Of a stretch of DNA of 64,000 nucleotides, positions 31,201 to 41,364 are shown piece after piece. The notes beneath the pieces are model-generated. The model did not search any database. It had not been told where the DNA came from and saw nothing but the letters and a program-made list of their open reading frames with translations. How positions within the stretch are numbered: position 1 is the stretch's first letter; the number at the start of each line of letters is the position of its first letter. The position numbers and the translations under genes are program-made. Source of the stretch: Microbacterium lacticum (GTDB taxonomy: Bacteria; Actinomycetota; Actinomycetes; Actinomycetales; Microbacteriaceae). Location of the stretch: the NCBI RefSeq assembly GCF_006716815.1, contig NZ_VFPS01000002.1, positions 62,001 through 126,000 on the forward strand. Direction: 5' to 3'.

Positions 31201-34200
31201 TCAGCGGAAGTCCCGGGACCGGTGCTGCACCCCCACCCGCAGGTCTTCGAACGCGTCGGCGACGAGGTTCGTCACCCCTTCCGGCGAGCGCTCCAGCATG
31301 CCGCGCGCGATGAGCGCCGGCGAGTCGCGCAGCACCCGTCGATACCGGTCCCACACCCCCTTCGAGCAGATCACGTTCATGAGGCCGTGCTCGTCCTCCA
31401 GGTTCAGGAACGTGATGCCCGACGCCGTCGCGGGCCGCTGCCGGTGGGTCACCAGGCCCGCAACCTCGACCCGGCGGCCCTCTTCATGCTCACGCAGACC
31501 ACGCGAAGTGAGCACGCCCCGCGCATCCAGCTGCGATCGGTAGTGCGTGAGCGGATGATCGTCGGTCGAGATGCCGGTCGCCCAGAGGTCGGCGGCGAGG
31601 ACGTCGTAGCTCGACTGGTCGGGGAACAGCGGCGGCTGCACCGACATGAGCGTGCCCGCGAGGAACTCGGTGCGATCCTGCGCGGCATCCCCCGCCAGCC
31701 ACAGCCCCTCGCGCCGCGAGATGCCCATGCTCTCGAACGCCCCCGCGGTGGCGAGCGCCTCGACCTGCGCCTCGGTCGCGTTCGTGCGCCGCACGAGGTC
31801 GCGGAGGTCGCGGAACGGACCCTCGGCCGCACGCGCCGCGACGATCCGCTTCGCGAGCGGCTGCCCGACACCGCTGACGGCGGCGAGCCCGAGCCGCACC
31901 GCGAAGACGCCGTCGCGGCGATGCCGGGCCGACTCGTCGGGCGCCGCGGCGTCGAAGACCGGCACGGGCGGCTGGTGGGGATCGGTGCACGCGTCCCGTC
32001 CCGTCGGCGCGGCGATCGGCCCCCCACGCCCGCCCGTGGGCGACGATGCGTCGGCGTCGACCGCTTCGAGCCCGGCGTCGGCGCCGGAGGCGTGGATGTC
32101 GGGGCGGCGCACCGTCACGCCGTGCCGACGGGCGTCGGCGGTGAGGGATGCCGGTGAGTAGAACCCCATCGGCTGCGCCCGCAGCAGCGCCGCGAGGAAC
32201 GCCGCCGGGTAGTGCAGCTTGAGCCACGACGACGCGTACACGAGCAGCGCGAACGACAGCGAGTGGCTCTCTGCGAAGCCGAAGTTCGCGAACGCCTGGA
32301 TCTTCGCGTAGATGTCGTCGGCGACCTCGCCCACGAGCCCGTTGCGCTCCATGCCGGCGTAGAGCTTCGCCTTCACCGACTCGATCCGCTCGATGCCGCG
32401 CTTCGACCCCATCGCGCGGCGCAGCACATCGGCATCCTCGCCCGTGAGATCCCCCACGGCCATGCCCATCTGCATGAGCTGCTCCTGGAAGATCGGGATG
32501 CCGAGAGTGCGCTCGAGCACCGGCTCGAGCTTCAGATGCGCGTAGGTGACCTTCTCGCCCTGCACCTTGCGCCGCACGTACGGGTGCACCGCACCGCCCT
32601 GGATCGGCCCGGGTCGGATCAGGGCGATCTCGATCACGAGGTCGTAGAAACGCCGCGGCTGCAGTCGCGGAAGCAGCCCCATCTGCGCGCGCGACTCGAC
32701 CTGGAACACCCCGATCGAATCTGCCCGGCAGAGCATGTCGTAGACCGCCTGCTCCTCTTTCGGGATCGTGTCGAGCGACCATTCCTCCCCCGTCGCCGCC
32801 CGGATGAGATCGAAGCAGTACTGCAAGGCGGCGAGCATGCCGAGACCGAGCAGGTCGAACTTGACGAGCCCCATCCACGCCGCGTCATCCTTGTCCCACT
32901 GGATGACGGTGCGCTTCTCCATGCGGGCATGCTCGATCGGCACGACCTCGCCGACGGGACGCTCGGTGAGCACCATGCCACCGGAGTGGATGCCGAGGTG
33001 GCGGGGCGCCTTCATCAGAGCGCTCGCGTATTCGAGCACCCGATCGGGGATGTCGTGGGCACCCGGCACGGGGCCGTCCCACCGCTCGACCTGCTTCGAC
33101 CAGGCATCCTGCTGCCCCGGCGAATGACCGAGGGCCCGCGCCATGTCGCGCACCGCGTTCTTCGGCCGGTACTGGATGACGTTCGCAACCTGCGCGGTCC
33201 GCTCGCGGCCGTAGGTGTCGAACACCCACTGGATGATCTCCTCGCGCCGGTCGGAGTCGAAGTCGACGTCGATGTCGGGCTCCTCCTCGCGCATCGCGGA
33301 GAGGAACCGCTCGAACGGCAGGTTGTAGAAGATCGAGTCGACCGCCGTGATGTCGAGCAGATAGCAGACGGCGCTGTTGGCCGCGGATCCGCGCCCCTGA
33401 CAGAGGATGCCTCGGCGCCGCGCCTCGGCGACGATCCCGTGCACGATGAGGAAGTAGCCCGGGAAGTCCTTCTGCTCGATGACGCCGAGCTCTTTGTCGA
33501 TGCGCGCGCGGTCGGCGTCGGACGCGTCGGGATACTTGCGCGGCACGGCATCCCACACGAGCTTCCGCAGCCACGACATCGGCGTATGACCCTCGGGCAC
33601 CGCCGTCTTCGGCAGGGCGGGCTTCGCGCGGCGCAGGGGGAACGCGAGCTCGTCGGCGAGGGTCACGGTGCGCGCGATCGCCCCCGGGTAGCGGCGGAAG
33701 CGGCGAGCCATCTCGGCGCCGGAACGCAGATGCGCCGCGCCGTGCGAGGGCAGCCACCCGTCGAGCTCGTCGAGGCCGCGGCCCGCCCGCACGGCGGCGA
33801 CGGCCGCGGCGAGCTGCATGCGCTCGGGCGCGGCGTAGTGCACGTTGTTGGTCGCGAGGACAGGCAGCCCGCGCTCGGCGGCGAGGGCGGCGAGCAGGTC
33901 GTTGTCGCGGGTGTCGGCGGGGTTTCCGTGGTCGATGAGCTCGACGTCGACCGCGCCCGCGCCGAAGCGGGCGACGAGCCGGTCGAGAGCGTCGGCGGCC
34001 GCCGCGGCGCCACCGGATGCCAGTGCCTGACGCACCGCGCCCTTGCGGCACCCGGTGAGCACGGCCCAGTGCCCCTCGGCGCGCGCGGCGAGGTCGTCGA
34101 GGTCGTAGCGGGGGCGGCCCTTCTCGCCGCCGGCGAGCTGCGCGTGCGTGATCGCGGCGGCCAGGCGGTGATAGCCCTCCTCGCCGCGGGCGAGCACGAG

Positions 34201-34623
34201 CAGGTGGGTGCCCTCGGGGTCGGCCGGGCCGCTGCGCGCCGCGCTCGGCGACCACGGATCATCGCTCAGCGACAGCTCGGCGCCGAACACCGTCTTCACG
34301 TGCAGCTGTTCGGCGGCTTCGGCGAAGCGGACGATCCCGTAGAACCCGTCGTGATCGGTGACGGCGAGGGCGTGCAGCCCCAGCCGCTCGGCCTCCTCGG
34401 CGAGCTCCGCCGGCGACGAGGCCCCGTCGAGGAACGAGTACGACGAGTGCGCGTGCAGCTCGGCGTAGGGCACGGCGTCGTCCGGGCGTTCGATGGGCGG
34501 GGGCTCGTACTTTCCGCGCTTGCGTGAGAACGCCGGGCCGTCGCCGCCGTCGGGCTCCTTGGCGCGCCCGCTCAGCACGCGCTCCATCTCCGACCACGTC
34601 ACGGAAGGGTTGTTGAAGCCCAT
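31201..34623 (-). CDS. dnaE2: Error-prone DNA polymerase III alpha subunit, DnaE2
   Basis: A 1140-residue C-family polymerase that performs mutagenic synthesis across lesions. The N-terminal PHP domain begins VPYAELHAHSSYSFLDGASS. The catalytic region includes EPDIDVDFDSDRREEI with the metal-binding aspartates; helix-hairpin-helix and OB regions follow towards the C-terminus (TFLNLEDEHGLMNVI). ATG 34623 overlaps the imuB stop by one base (TGATG) and has GGAGG upstream. It is the last gene of an imuA-imuB-dnaE2 cassette under SOS control. Upstream in-frame codons on this strand belong to another frame of imuB. Confidence 0.95.
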   Translation of the reverse strand: MGFNNPSVTWSEMERVLSGRAKEPDGGDGPAFSRKRGKYEPPPIERPDDAVPYAELHAHSSYSFLDGASSPAELAEEAERLGLHALAVTDHDGFYGIVRFAEAAEQLHVKTVFGAELSLSDDPWSPSAARSGPADPEGTHLLVLARGEEGYHRLAAAITHAQLAGGEKGRPRYDLDDLAARAEGHWAVLTGCRKGAVRQALASGGAAAAADALDRLVARFGAGAVDVELIDHGNPADTRDNDLLAALAAERGLPVLATNNVHYAAPERMQLAAAVAAVRAGRGLDELDGWLPSHGAAHLRSGAEMARRFRRYPGAIARTVTLADELAFPLRRAKPALPKTAVPEGHTPMSWLRKLVWDAVPRKYPDASDADRARIDKELGVIEQKDFPGYFLIVHGIVAEARRRGILCQGRGSAANSAVCYLLDITAVDSIFYNLPFERFLSAMREEEPDIDVDFDSDRREEIIQWVFDTYGRERTAQVANVIQYRPKNAVRDMARALGHSPGQQDAWSKQVERWDGPVPGAHDIPDRVLEYASALMKAPRHLGIHSGGMVLTERPVGEVVPIEHARMEKRTVIQWDKDDAAWMGLVKFDLLGLGMLAALQYCFDLIRAATGEEWSLDTIPKEEQAVYDMLCRADSIGVFQVESRAQMGLLPRLQPRRFYDLVIEIALIRPGPIQGGAVHPYVRRKVQGEKVTYAHLKLEPVLERTLGIPIFQEQLMQMGMAVGDLTGEDADVLRRAMGSKRGIERIESVKAKLYAGMERNGLVGEVADDIYAKIQAFANFGFAESHSLSFALLVYASSWLKLHYPAAFLAALLRAQPMGFYSPASLTADARRHGVTVRRPDIHASGADAGLEAVDADASSPTGGRGGPIAAPTGRDACTDPHQPPVPVFDAAAPDESARHRRDGVFAVRLGLAAVSGVGQPLAKRIVAARAAEGPFRDLRDLVRRTNATEAQVEALATAGAFESMGISRREGLWLAGDAAQDRTEFLAGTLMSVQPPLFPDQSSYDVLAADLWATGISTDDHPLTHYRSQLDARGVLTSRGLREHEEGRRVEVAGLVTHRQRPATASGITFLNLEDEHGLMNVICSKGVWDRYRRVLRDSPALIARGMLERSPEGVTNLVADAFEDLRVGVQHRSRDFR

Positions 34624-36317
34624 CAGTCGTACCTCCCCTCCACCGTCCAGCCGCCCTCCTCGCAGACGAGCAGCCACGCCACCTGCTCGGTGTCGACGAT
34701 CTGGAACCGGTGCGCGCGGCGGGCGCGCGCGGCATCCCACCCCCGTTCGATCACCGGCCACGGCCCCGCCCACCGGTCGACGCCGCGGCGCTGCGCGGGG
34801 CGCGCGGGCTGCCCCGGCCGCCCCGGCGCGGCGCCGACCGTGACCCACACCGGCTCGGCGGTCGGCTCGCCCCGCCCGTCGACGGCCACCATGTCGCCGT
34901 CGGCGTCGAGCACCGCCACCGGCGGCGCGTCGGCGAACACCGTCGTGGGGAGCGGCCCGGGCAGGCTGCCCGGCCACGGCCGGTCGGCGACCCGCGCCGC
35001 CGACTCCAGGCGGTCTCCCCACGGCACGAGCTGCTGCCGCTCGGCGAGCCATCGCCCGCCGCCGATCTCGGGGGTGAGTACCCCCTGATGCCCGAGCATC
35101 GCCTGCACCCGCGACAGTGCATGGTGCACGCGCTCCTCGGGCCCCGAGCCGAACAGCCGCGCCGTGTGGTGCGCCGCGGCATCCACCCCCTCGGGTTCGA
35201 TCCGCACGCTCGTGACGGCGCTGCGGAGCCCCGCGCTCGCGCCGGCCCCGCCCGCGCGGCGCCCGACCCCCGCCGCGCCCTGCTCGGCGAGCTGCCACCG
35301 CACCCGGTCGACGATCGCCGCGGCGTCGAACGCGTCGGGATGCCGCCACACCCGTTCGCTCCGTTCCCCGTGCTCGCCGGTCAGCACGACGCGCACCTCG
35401 GTGCAGACGAGGCCCCGATCGCCCAGCCGTCCGGTGAACTCCTCGGCCGGCACGCGCACCCCGAACGCGATCTGCTCGGCGAGGCTCACCGGCGGCTCGA
35501 AGGCGACCTCGCGGTGCAGTTCGGGCGGGGGCGTGCGCGCCTGCACCGGACGGGGGTCGTGTCCGGATGCCAGGGCGAAGAGCCGCGCGCCGCGGGCGCC
35601 GAACCGCTCGCTCAGCCGGTCGGGGCCGAGGGCGGCGACCGCTCCGAGCGTCTGCACGCCGAGCCGGGCGAACAGGCTCACCGTGTCGTCGTCGAGCACC
35701 GCGACCGGCAGCGGGGCGAGGAAGGGGCCGGCCGCCCCGCGCGGCACGATCCGCACCGGGTCGGTCGCGCGGGTGCCGCGGCGGGCGGCCTGCTCGGCGG
35801 TGAACGCGCCGTCGGCGACCGCGACACGCACATCGTCGATCCCCTGCGCGGCCACCGCTCCCGACAGCACGGTCGCCGCCGACGCCTCCCCGCCGTAGAA
35901 CCGCGCCGGCCCCTTCGCCCGCAGGGCCAGGAGCCCCGGCTGGATCACCTGCACGCTCGGCGCGGCCTCTTCGACCGCGGCGACCACGGGAGCGAACGCG
36001 CGGTGGTCGCGCACCGGGTCGTCGAGGACGACCTCGAGGTGCGGGCAGCGCGCCTGCGCGTCGCGACGCCGCTGGCCGCGTCGCACCCCCTCAGCCCGCG
36101 CCGCGGGCGAACAGGCCACCACCGCGCCCTTCGCGAAGATCGCGATCGGCAGGGAGACATCCCACGGCTCGTCGCCGTCACGGGCGAGCGCCACGATCGG
36201 CCAGTCGGGCACCCACACGACGAGCGTCCGCGGCGCGAGCTCGGCGGCATCCGGCATCCGCTCGCCGGTCATCCGCTCACCCGGCATCCGCTCACCCGGC
36301 ATCCGCTCGCCCGTCAT
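34623..36317 (-). CDS. imuB: ImuB, Y-family polymerase-like mutasome protein
   Basis: A 564-residue DinB-like protein that bridges DnaE2 and the sliding clamp. The fold starts LVVWVPDWPIVALARDGDEP but lacks the catalytic acidic residues of active Y-family enzymes, as is known for ImuB. Y-family segments include RFYGGEASAATVLSGAVAAQ and ARLGVQTLGAVAALGPDRLS. The first 20 residues are four MxGER repeats with no counterpart in the family. ATG 36317 overlaps the imuA stop. Confidence 0.92.
   Translation of the reverse strand: MTGERMPGERMPGERMTGERMPDAAELAPRTLVVWVPDWPIVALARDGDEPWDVSLPIAIFAKGAVVACSPAARAEGVRRGQRRRDAQARCPHLEVVLDDPVRDHRAFAPVVAAVEEAAPSVQVIQPGLLALRAKGPARFYGGEASAATVLSGAVAAQGIDDVRVAVADGAFTAEQAARRGTRATDPVRIVPRGAAGPFLAPLPVAVLDDDTVSLFARLGVQTLGAVAALGPDRLSERFGARGARLFALASGHDPRPVQARTPPPELHREVAFEPPVSLAEQIAFGVRVPAEEFTGRLGDRGLVCTEVRVVLTGEHGERSERVWRHPDAFDAAAIVDRVRWQLAEQGAAGVGRRAGGAGASAGLRSAVTSVRIEPEGVDAAAHHTARLFGSGPEERVHHALSRVQAMLGHQGVLTPEIGGGRWLAERQQLVPWGDRLESAARVADRPWPGSLPGPLPTTVFADAPPVAVLDADGDMVAVDGRGEPTAEPVWVTVGAAPGRPGQPARPAQRRGVDRWAGPWPVIERGWDAARARRAHRFQIVDTEQVAWLLVCEEGGWTVEGRYD
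36255..36317 (-). repeat. Four tandem 15-bp units encoding MxGER at the start of ImuB
   Basis: Units start at 36255, 36270, 36285 and 36300, nearly identical, each encoding M-(T/P)-G-E-R. Every unit supplies an in-frame ATG, so the repeats provide five possible starts. Confidence 0.85.
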
Positions 36318-37015
36318 CAGCTCACCGCCCGGAGCGGCATGCCATGGTCGGGCGTGACGGCACGGGAGACCGCACCCGCGGCATCCGGCAGCAGCACGCG
36401 GCCCGTGCGCGGGCGGGGAAAGCGGCGGCTGGTCACCGTGACGGTCAGCTCTCTGCCCTCGAGCAGGCCGTACCCCTCGCCGATGCCCGACCACGACGGG
36501 TCGCCGACGTCGATCATCGCCTCGGTCTGCGGCCACGGCCCCTGCACGAGCAGCACCGCCTCACGCTCGCGCATGCGCCCCGCCAGGCGCGCGATGTCGC
36601 CGTCTTTCGCACGCGCGGGCGGGCGCACCGCCACCACCGGCAGCACGTCGGCGATCGCCGCCGTCACCGCGAGCCAGCGCTCCCCCGGCTCGGGGATCAG
36701 CACGAGTCGCGACAGATCGACCCCCGCCGCGCGGGCCGCCTCGGCCCCCAGGTGCGGCATGCCCACCGCCGCGCACCAGGCCCCGTCTTGCGAGGGGCGG
36801 GCGAACAGGGCGAACAGCAGCGACATCGATCGCCCGAGCGAATACGAGGCCCCGGGGCGCAGGCCACCGCCGGGAAGCAGCGTGGCGAGGGCCTGCGGCA
36901 CCGGCAGCACGGGCGTCTCGAGCCGCCGGCCCTGCATGCGCTCGAGCTGCGCACGCAGCCCGTCGACGGTGCTCGCGACGTCACGGACGGCGACGTTCCC
37001 CACGATCGACCTCAT
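36317..37015 (-). CDS. imuA: ImuA-type RecA-like mutasome protein
   Basis: A 232-residue protein at the head of the cassette, positioned and sized as ImuA', with GGGLRPGASYSLGRSMSLLF in the place of a P-loop and LAVTAAIADVLPVVAVRPPA later. It binds RecA and ImuB in other systems. ATG 37015 lies ten bases from a LexA-like palindrome. Confidence 0.85.
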   Translation of the reverse strand: MRSIVGNVAVRDVASTVDGLRAQLERMQGRRLETPVLPVPQALATLLPGGGLRPGASYSLGRSMSLLFALFARPSQDGAWCAAVGMPHLGAEAARAAGVDLSRLVLIPEPGERWLAVTAAIADVLPVVAVRPPARAKDGDIARLAGRMREREAVLLVQGPWPQTEAMIDVGDPSWSGIGEGYGLLEGRELTVTVTSRRFPRPRTGRVLLPDAAGAVSRAVTPDHGMPLRAVS

Positions 37016-37025
37016 CTCACCAGAG

Positions 37026-37041
37026 TAGAACTTTCGTTCTA
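37026..37041 (-). promoter_or_regulatory. LexA-type SOS box of the imuA-imuB-dnaE2 operon
   Basis: TAGAAC-TTTC-GTTCTA on the plus strand is a perfect palindrome close to the actinobacterial LexA consensus TCGAAC-N4-GTTCGA. It ends ten bases before the imuA start, so LexA bound here should block the operon until DNA damage. Confidence 0.8.
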
Positions 37042-37141
37042 ATCTCTCAATCCAGTGAGATCGAAGATAACCACGGGGTCGGACATCGCCGCCGCCGGCC
37101 TCGAGCCAGCCGGAGGAAGGCGTGGTCGCGCGGGAAAAGCC

Positions 37142-37639
37142 TCAGGCGGCGAGCGAGAGGTACGGTTCCCAGACCGGGTCGGAGCGCTCCGTGCCCCGCA
37201 CCGTCCACTGCGCCCCGCGGGGCGGCTGCGGCACCCAGCGGAGGGTCCAGCTCATCTCCTGCGGCGTGCGATCGCCCTTCACATTGTTGCAGCGCAGGCA
37301 ACACGCGACGAGGTTCTCCCACGAGTCCGCTCCCCCGCGCGAGCGCGGCAGCACGTGATCGATCGTGCTGGCCGGCCCGCCGCAGTACGCACAGCGGTGC
37401 GCGTCACGGCGCAGCACGCCGCGGCGGGTGACGGGCACCCGGCGGGCGCCGGGAACCCGCACATAGCGGGTGAGCACGATGACGGCGGGGCGATCGACCT
37501 GACCTCCGATCCCCCAGACGGGATCCTCGTCGATCCGCTCGATCACGGTCGCCTTCTCGTTCATCACGAGCACGAGGGCTCGTTTGAACGAGACGACGGC
37601 CAGGGGTTCGTATCCGGCGTTCAGTACCAGGGTGCGCAT
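37142..37639 (-). CDS. HNH endonuclease
   Basis: A 165-residue protein of the small actinobacterial HNH family: RTLVLNAGYEPLAVVSFKRA at the start, zinc cysteines RCAYCGG, the HNH core STIDHVLPRSRGG...NLVACCLRCNN. Likely a DNA-nicking nuclease of unknown biological role. The ATG follows GAGGACACC. About 125 bases without a gene separate it from the SOS operon; I see only the LexA box there. Confidence 0.9.
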   Translation of the reverse strand: MRTLVLNAGYEPLAVVSFKRALVLVMNEKATVIERIDEDPVWGIGGQVDRPAVIVLTRYVRVPGARRVPVTRRGVLRRDAHRCAYCGGPASTIDHVLPRSRGGADSWENLVACCLRCNNVKGDRTPQEMSWTLRWVPQPPRGAQWTVRGTERSDPVWEPYLSLAA

Positions 37640-37720
37640 GCGGTGTCCTCTCGAACGGCCGTGACGGCTTCAGCGGCCTCTCGGTGTGAGATCGCAGCGA
37701 CCGGGCGGGCCGCGGGCACG

Positions 37721-37749
37721 AAAAAAGGCGCTGTCATGAAGACAGCGCC
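37721..37749 (-). terminator. Intrinsic terminator with T-run downstream of the M23 peptidase gene
   Basis: On the minus strand GGCGCTGTC-TTCAT-GACAGCGCC followed by TTTTTT. It is one of the few classic terminators with a U-tract in the window. Confidence 0.88.
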
Positions 37750-37986
37750 CTTCTCTCACAGCTCTCGCTGCGGCAGTCGTACACGCGATGGCGGAGCACG
37801 TAGCGGCCGGATGCGTTCCGGCAGAGGGCATCCATGGTGCGGATGCGGGCTCCTGCTGTGTCCACCTGTTCCCCCTCGGCTTCTGCGAGCGTCGGGATCA
37901 GGGTAACCCAGTCGGGGAAGGGGTCGGCGAAAACCGGGCGAACGGATGCCGCGTGTCGCCCGACCTCGACCGGAGCGCGTCGGGCG
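37734..37986 (-). other. Region after the M23 gene, possible short ORF, weak support
   Basis: An open frame reads FADPFPDWVTLIPTLAEAEG, QVDTAGARIRTMDALCRNAS, and ends within the terminator stem. No ribosome-binding site or known family is visible. It may simply be a 3' untranslated region of 240 bases. Confidence 0.25.
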
Positions 37987-38901
37987 TCAGCCGACGTTGG
38001 CGACGAGCCAGCTCTCCGCGTCGACCCACGAGCCGTTGACGTAGATCTCCAGGTGCAGGTGCGTGCCGTAGGCGCGCCCGGTGTCACTGACCTGCCCGAT
38101 CAGCTGCCCGGCGCTGACGGTCTGGCCGACCGTGACCCGCCGCGAGCCGTAGAGCATGTGCGCGTAGAGCGAGGTGACGCTCTGGCCGCCGATGTTGTGG
38201 GCGATCTTGACGTAGACACCCCATCCCGGGCCGTCCTCGTCGGAGGCGACGACCACGCCGTCGGCGATCGAGTAGAGCGGCGTGCCGCGGTCGGCCATGT
38301 AGTCGGTGCCCTTGTGGCCGGCGTAGGGGGTGCCGAAGTTGTTGAACGACGTCAGCGGGCGGACGACCGAACCGGCGGGAGCGATCGTCTCGGCGATCGC
38401 TCCGGTGTAGCTCGACGAGTCGGCCGACGCCGCTGCGGCGGCAGCGACGCGCGCGGCGGCGGCGGCCTTGGCGGCGGCGGCGGCGGCCTTGGCGGCCTCT
38501 TCGTCCTTCTTCGCTTGGATCTCCTCGGGCGTGGTGGCAGCGTAGCCGCCGCGCGCGAGGGCGGCGGGCGTCGCCTCGGATGCCACGACGAGCGACTGCG
38601 CGTTGTCGGCGGCCAGCTGCTGCACGGTCGTCACGGCCGCCTCGGCGGGCGTGCTGCCGGCGGCGCTGAACGCGGCGGGCACCGCGACGGTGGCCACGAG
38701 GGCGGCGACGGCGGCGACGGTGAAGAAGCTGCGCGCCGGATGCGGCTTGCCGGCGGCACGGCGCTGGGCGCGGGTGGGGCGCGGCGCGGGCGCCTGCGCG
38801 GCGGTGGTCGGCACTACCAGGCGGCGCGCACGGCTCCGCAGAACGGTCTTCGTCGGCTCGGACTCGGGTGTCTCTTGCGACGGGTCGTACTTTTCAGCCA
38901 A
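37987..38901 (-). CDS. M23-family peptidoglycan peptidase, membrane-anchored
   Basis: 304 residues. A short basic cytosolic N-terminus is followed by one membrane helix (SFFTVAAVAALVATVAVPAA), an Ala/Lys-rich coiled linker around 150-185, and a LytM domain: GTPYAGHKGTDYMADRGTPL and HLHLEIYVNG with the zinc ligands (H, D, HxH). It cleaves peptidoglycan cross-links or activates other hydrolases. The start is a TTG at 38901 with GGAGGA three bases before it; no ATG fits. A structured leader lies upstream. Confidence 0.88.
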   Translation of the reverse strand: MAEKYDPSQETPESEPTKTVLRSRARRLVVPTTAAQAPAPRPTRAQRRAAGKPHPARSFFTVAAVAALVATVAVPAAFSAAGSTPAEAAVTTVQQLAADNAQSLVVASEATPAALARGGYAATTPEEIQAKKDEEAAKAAAAAAKAAAAARVAAAAAASADSSSYTGAIAETIAPAGSVVRPLTSFNNFGTPYAGHKGTDYMADRGTPLYSIADGVVVASDEDGPGWGVYVKIAHNIGGQSVTSLYAHMLYGSRRVTVGQTVSAGQLIGQVSDTGRAYGTHLHLEIYVNGSWVDAESWLVANVG

Positions 38902-38945
38902 GGGTCCTCCGGCGCCTCCGCATGCCCCCGCTGGCGGGGATCGCT

Positions 38946-39007
38946 GGTTCGTCGGCACTCGGTGTCAGGGCACAGATGTACGGGTGTCACCGCGCGAACG
39001 ACGAACC
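38946..39007 (-). ncRNA. Structured 5' leader of the M23 gene (candidate)
   Basis: Arms GGTTCGTCG (38999-39007 read on the minus strand) and CGACGAACC (38946-38954) can form a 9-bp stem enclosing 44 bases. A second hairpin CCCCGCCAGCGGGG lies between it and the ribosome-binding site. Leaders with riboswitches for cyclic di-AMP are known before cell-wall hydrolase genes, but I cannot match this one to that consensus. Confidence 0.35.
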
Positions 39008-39136
39008 CATGAGGCAATTCGTGCGGCGATCCGTGGCGGGCTTCTCGCCAGTTGGACTTTTCGAGGCTACCCGAAGGTAACGAATAAGTCACGTAGCACC
39101 TGTCGGACCCAGCTCTCTCCCACCGGATGGCCAGGG

Positions 39137-39844
39137 TCAGGCCTGCGGTGCGGCGCCCGTCAGGAAGATGTGCGAGGCGACCTCGACGGGGAGCTCCAGC
39201 CCCTCGTCCGAGCCCTCCATCTGCACCAGCACGTAGCCCTCGCTGAAGCGGAAATCGCCCACGGCGCCGGGCATGACACCCGCATCGCGCAGCTGGGTCA
39301 GCAGCTCGGGGTCGACCTGGGCCGGTTCGGCGAGCCGGCGCACGGTGCCGGTGACCGGCCCGCCGGTCTCGTTCATGAGCCGGACGAGTCCGACGACGCC
39401 GTCGTCGAACGTGCGCGCGGGCACGTCTCCGAGCTGGTCGAGACCCGGGATCGGGTTGCCGTAGGGCGATTCGGTGGGGTGCCCGAGCAGTTCGAGCAGA
39501 CGCCGCTCGACGAGCTCGCTCATCACGTGCTCCCAGCGGCAGGCCTCTTCGTGCACATACGCCCAGTCGAGCCCGATCACGTCGGAGAGCAGCCGCTCGG
39601 CGAGACGGTGCTTGCGCATCACGTCGACGGCCTTCTGCCGGCCGGCCTCGGTGAGGGCCAGCGACCGGTCGTCGGTGACGACGATCAGCCCGTCGCGCTC
39701 CATCCGGCCGACGGTCTGCGAGACGGTGGGGCCGGAGTGGCCGAGGCGCTCCGAGATGCGGGCGCGCAGGGGCACGATGCCCTCTTCCTCGAGCTCGAGG
39801 ACGGTGCGCAGATACATCTCGGTGGTGTCGATCAGGTCGGTCAT
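39137..39844 (-). CDS. DtxR/MntR-type metal-dependent transcriptional regulator
   Basis: A 235-residue protein: HTH (ARISERLGHSGPTVSQTVGR), dimerisation and metal-binding region (HRLAERLLSDVIGLDWAYVH, EACRWEHVMS), and a C-terminal FeoA/SH3-like domain (GDFRFSEGYVLVQMEG). It senses Fe(II) or Mn(II) and represses uptake genes. A TAGGCT -10 lies about 40 bases upstream of its ATG. Divergent from serC. Confidence 0.92.
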   Translation of the reverse strand: MTDLIDTTEMYLRTVLELEEEGIVPLRARISERLGHSGPTVSQTVGRMERDGLIVVTDDRSLALTEAGRQKAVDVMRKHRLAERLLSDVIGLDWAYVHEEACRWEHVMSELVERRLLELLGHPTESPYGNPIPGLDQLGDVPARTFDDGVVGLVRLMNETGGPVTGTVRRLAEPAQVDPELLTQLRDAGVMPGAVGDFRFSEGYVLVQMEGSDEGLELPVEVASHIFLTGAAPQA

Positions 39845-39973
39845 GGCTGCCTCGGTGCGCGAAGGGGATACAGATGTGTCGGTGCATCCAGCCTATCCGT
39901 TCGGTCAGACAACAGACGCGGGCGCGGCGCCCCGGGCAGGATGCCACGGCCACCATCGCCCGAGACGTCGCCC

Positions 39974-41104
<1,131 letters not shown>

Positions 41105-41153
41105 TCCGCGCTGACGCCTGCTGACGGCCGCCGCCGACCGGTGACCGTCGGGG

Positions 41154-41345
41154 TCAGTCCTGCAGCACCGAAGTCTGCGGGCGCAGCACGGCGGCGGCGA
41201 TCGCCTCGATCGCGAACTGCGACGTGCGGCCGAGATCGACCTGCGTGGGGTCGAGCAGCCACTGCACCTGCAGGCCGTCCATGACCGCGAGGATCGCGGC
41301 GGATGCCTCGGCGACCTGCTGCGGGTCATCCTCGACCCGCGCGTG
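41154..41345 (-). pseudogene. TetR-family regulator, C-terminal remnant
   Basis: The minus strand encodes VAEASAAILAVMDGLQVQWL, LDPTQVDLGRTSQFAIEAIA, ending SVLQD: the ligand-domain end of a TetR regulator. The HTH and first two-thirds are missing; the sequence passes directly into the end of a permease gene on the other strand. Confidence 0.72.
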
Positions 41346-41364
41346 CGCGAGACGGAGGCCTGAC

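Noticed and set aside
28864..32157. Plus-strand frame of 1097 codons over poxB and dnaE2
   Set aside because: It spans two genes and an intergenic region on the other strand; a GC-driven shadow.
34623..36536. Longer start for ImuB, and a longer upstream extension of DnaE2 to 35349
   Set aside because: Upstream codons lie inside the preceding genes in another frame; overlapping ATG/TGA junctions and ribosome-binding sites fix the starts at 36317 and 34623.
38902..39064. Cyclic di-AMP (ydaO) riboswitch before the M23 peptidase
   Set aside because: Genomic context fits, but the conserved ydaO sequence blocks could not be recognised; kept only as an unassigned leader.
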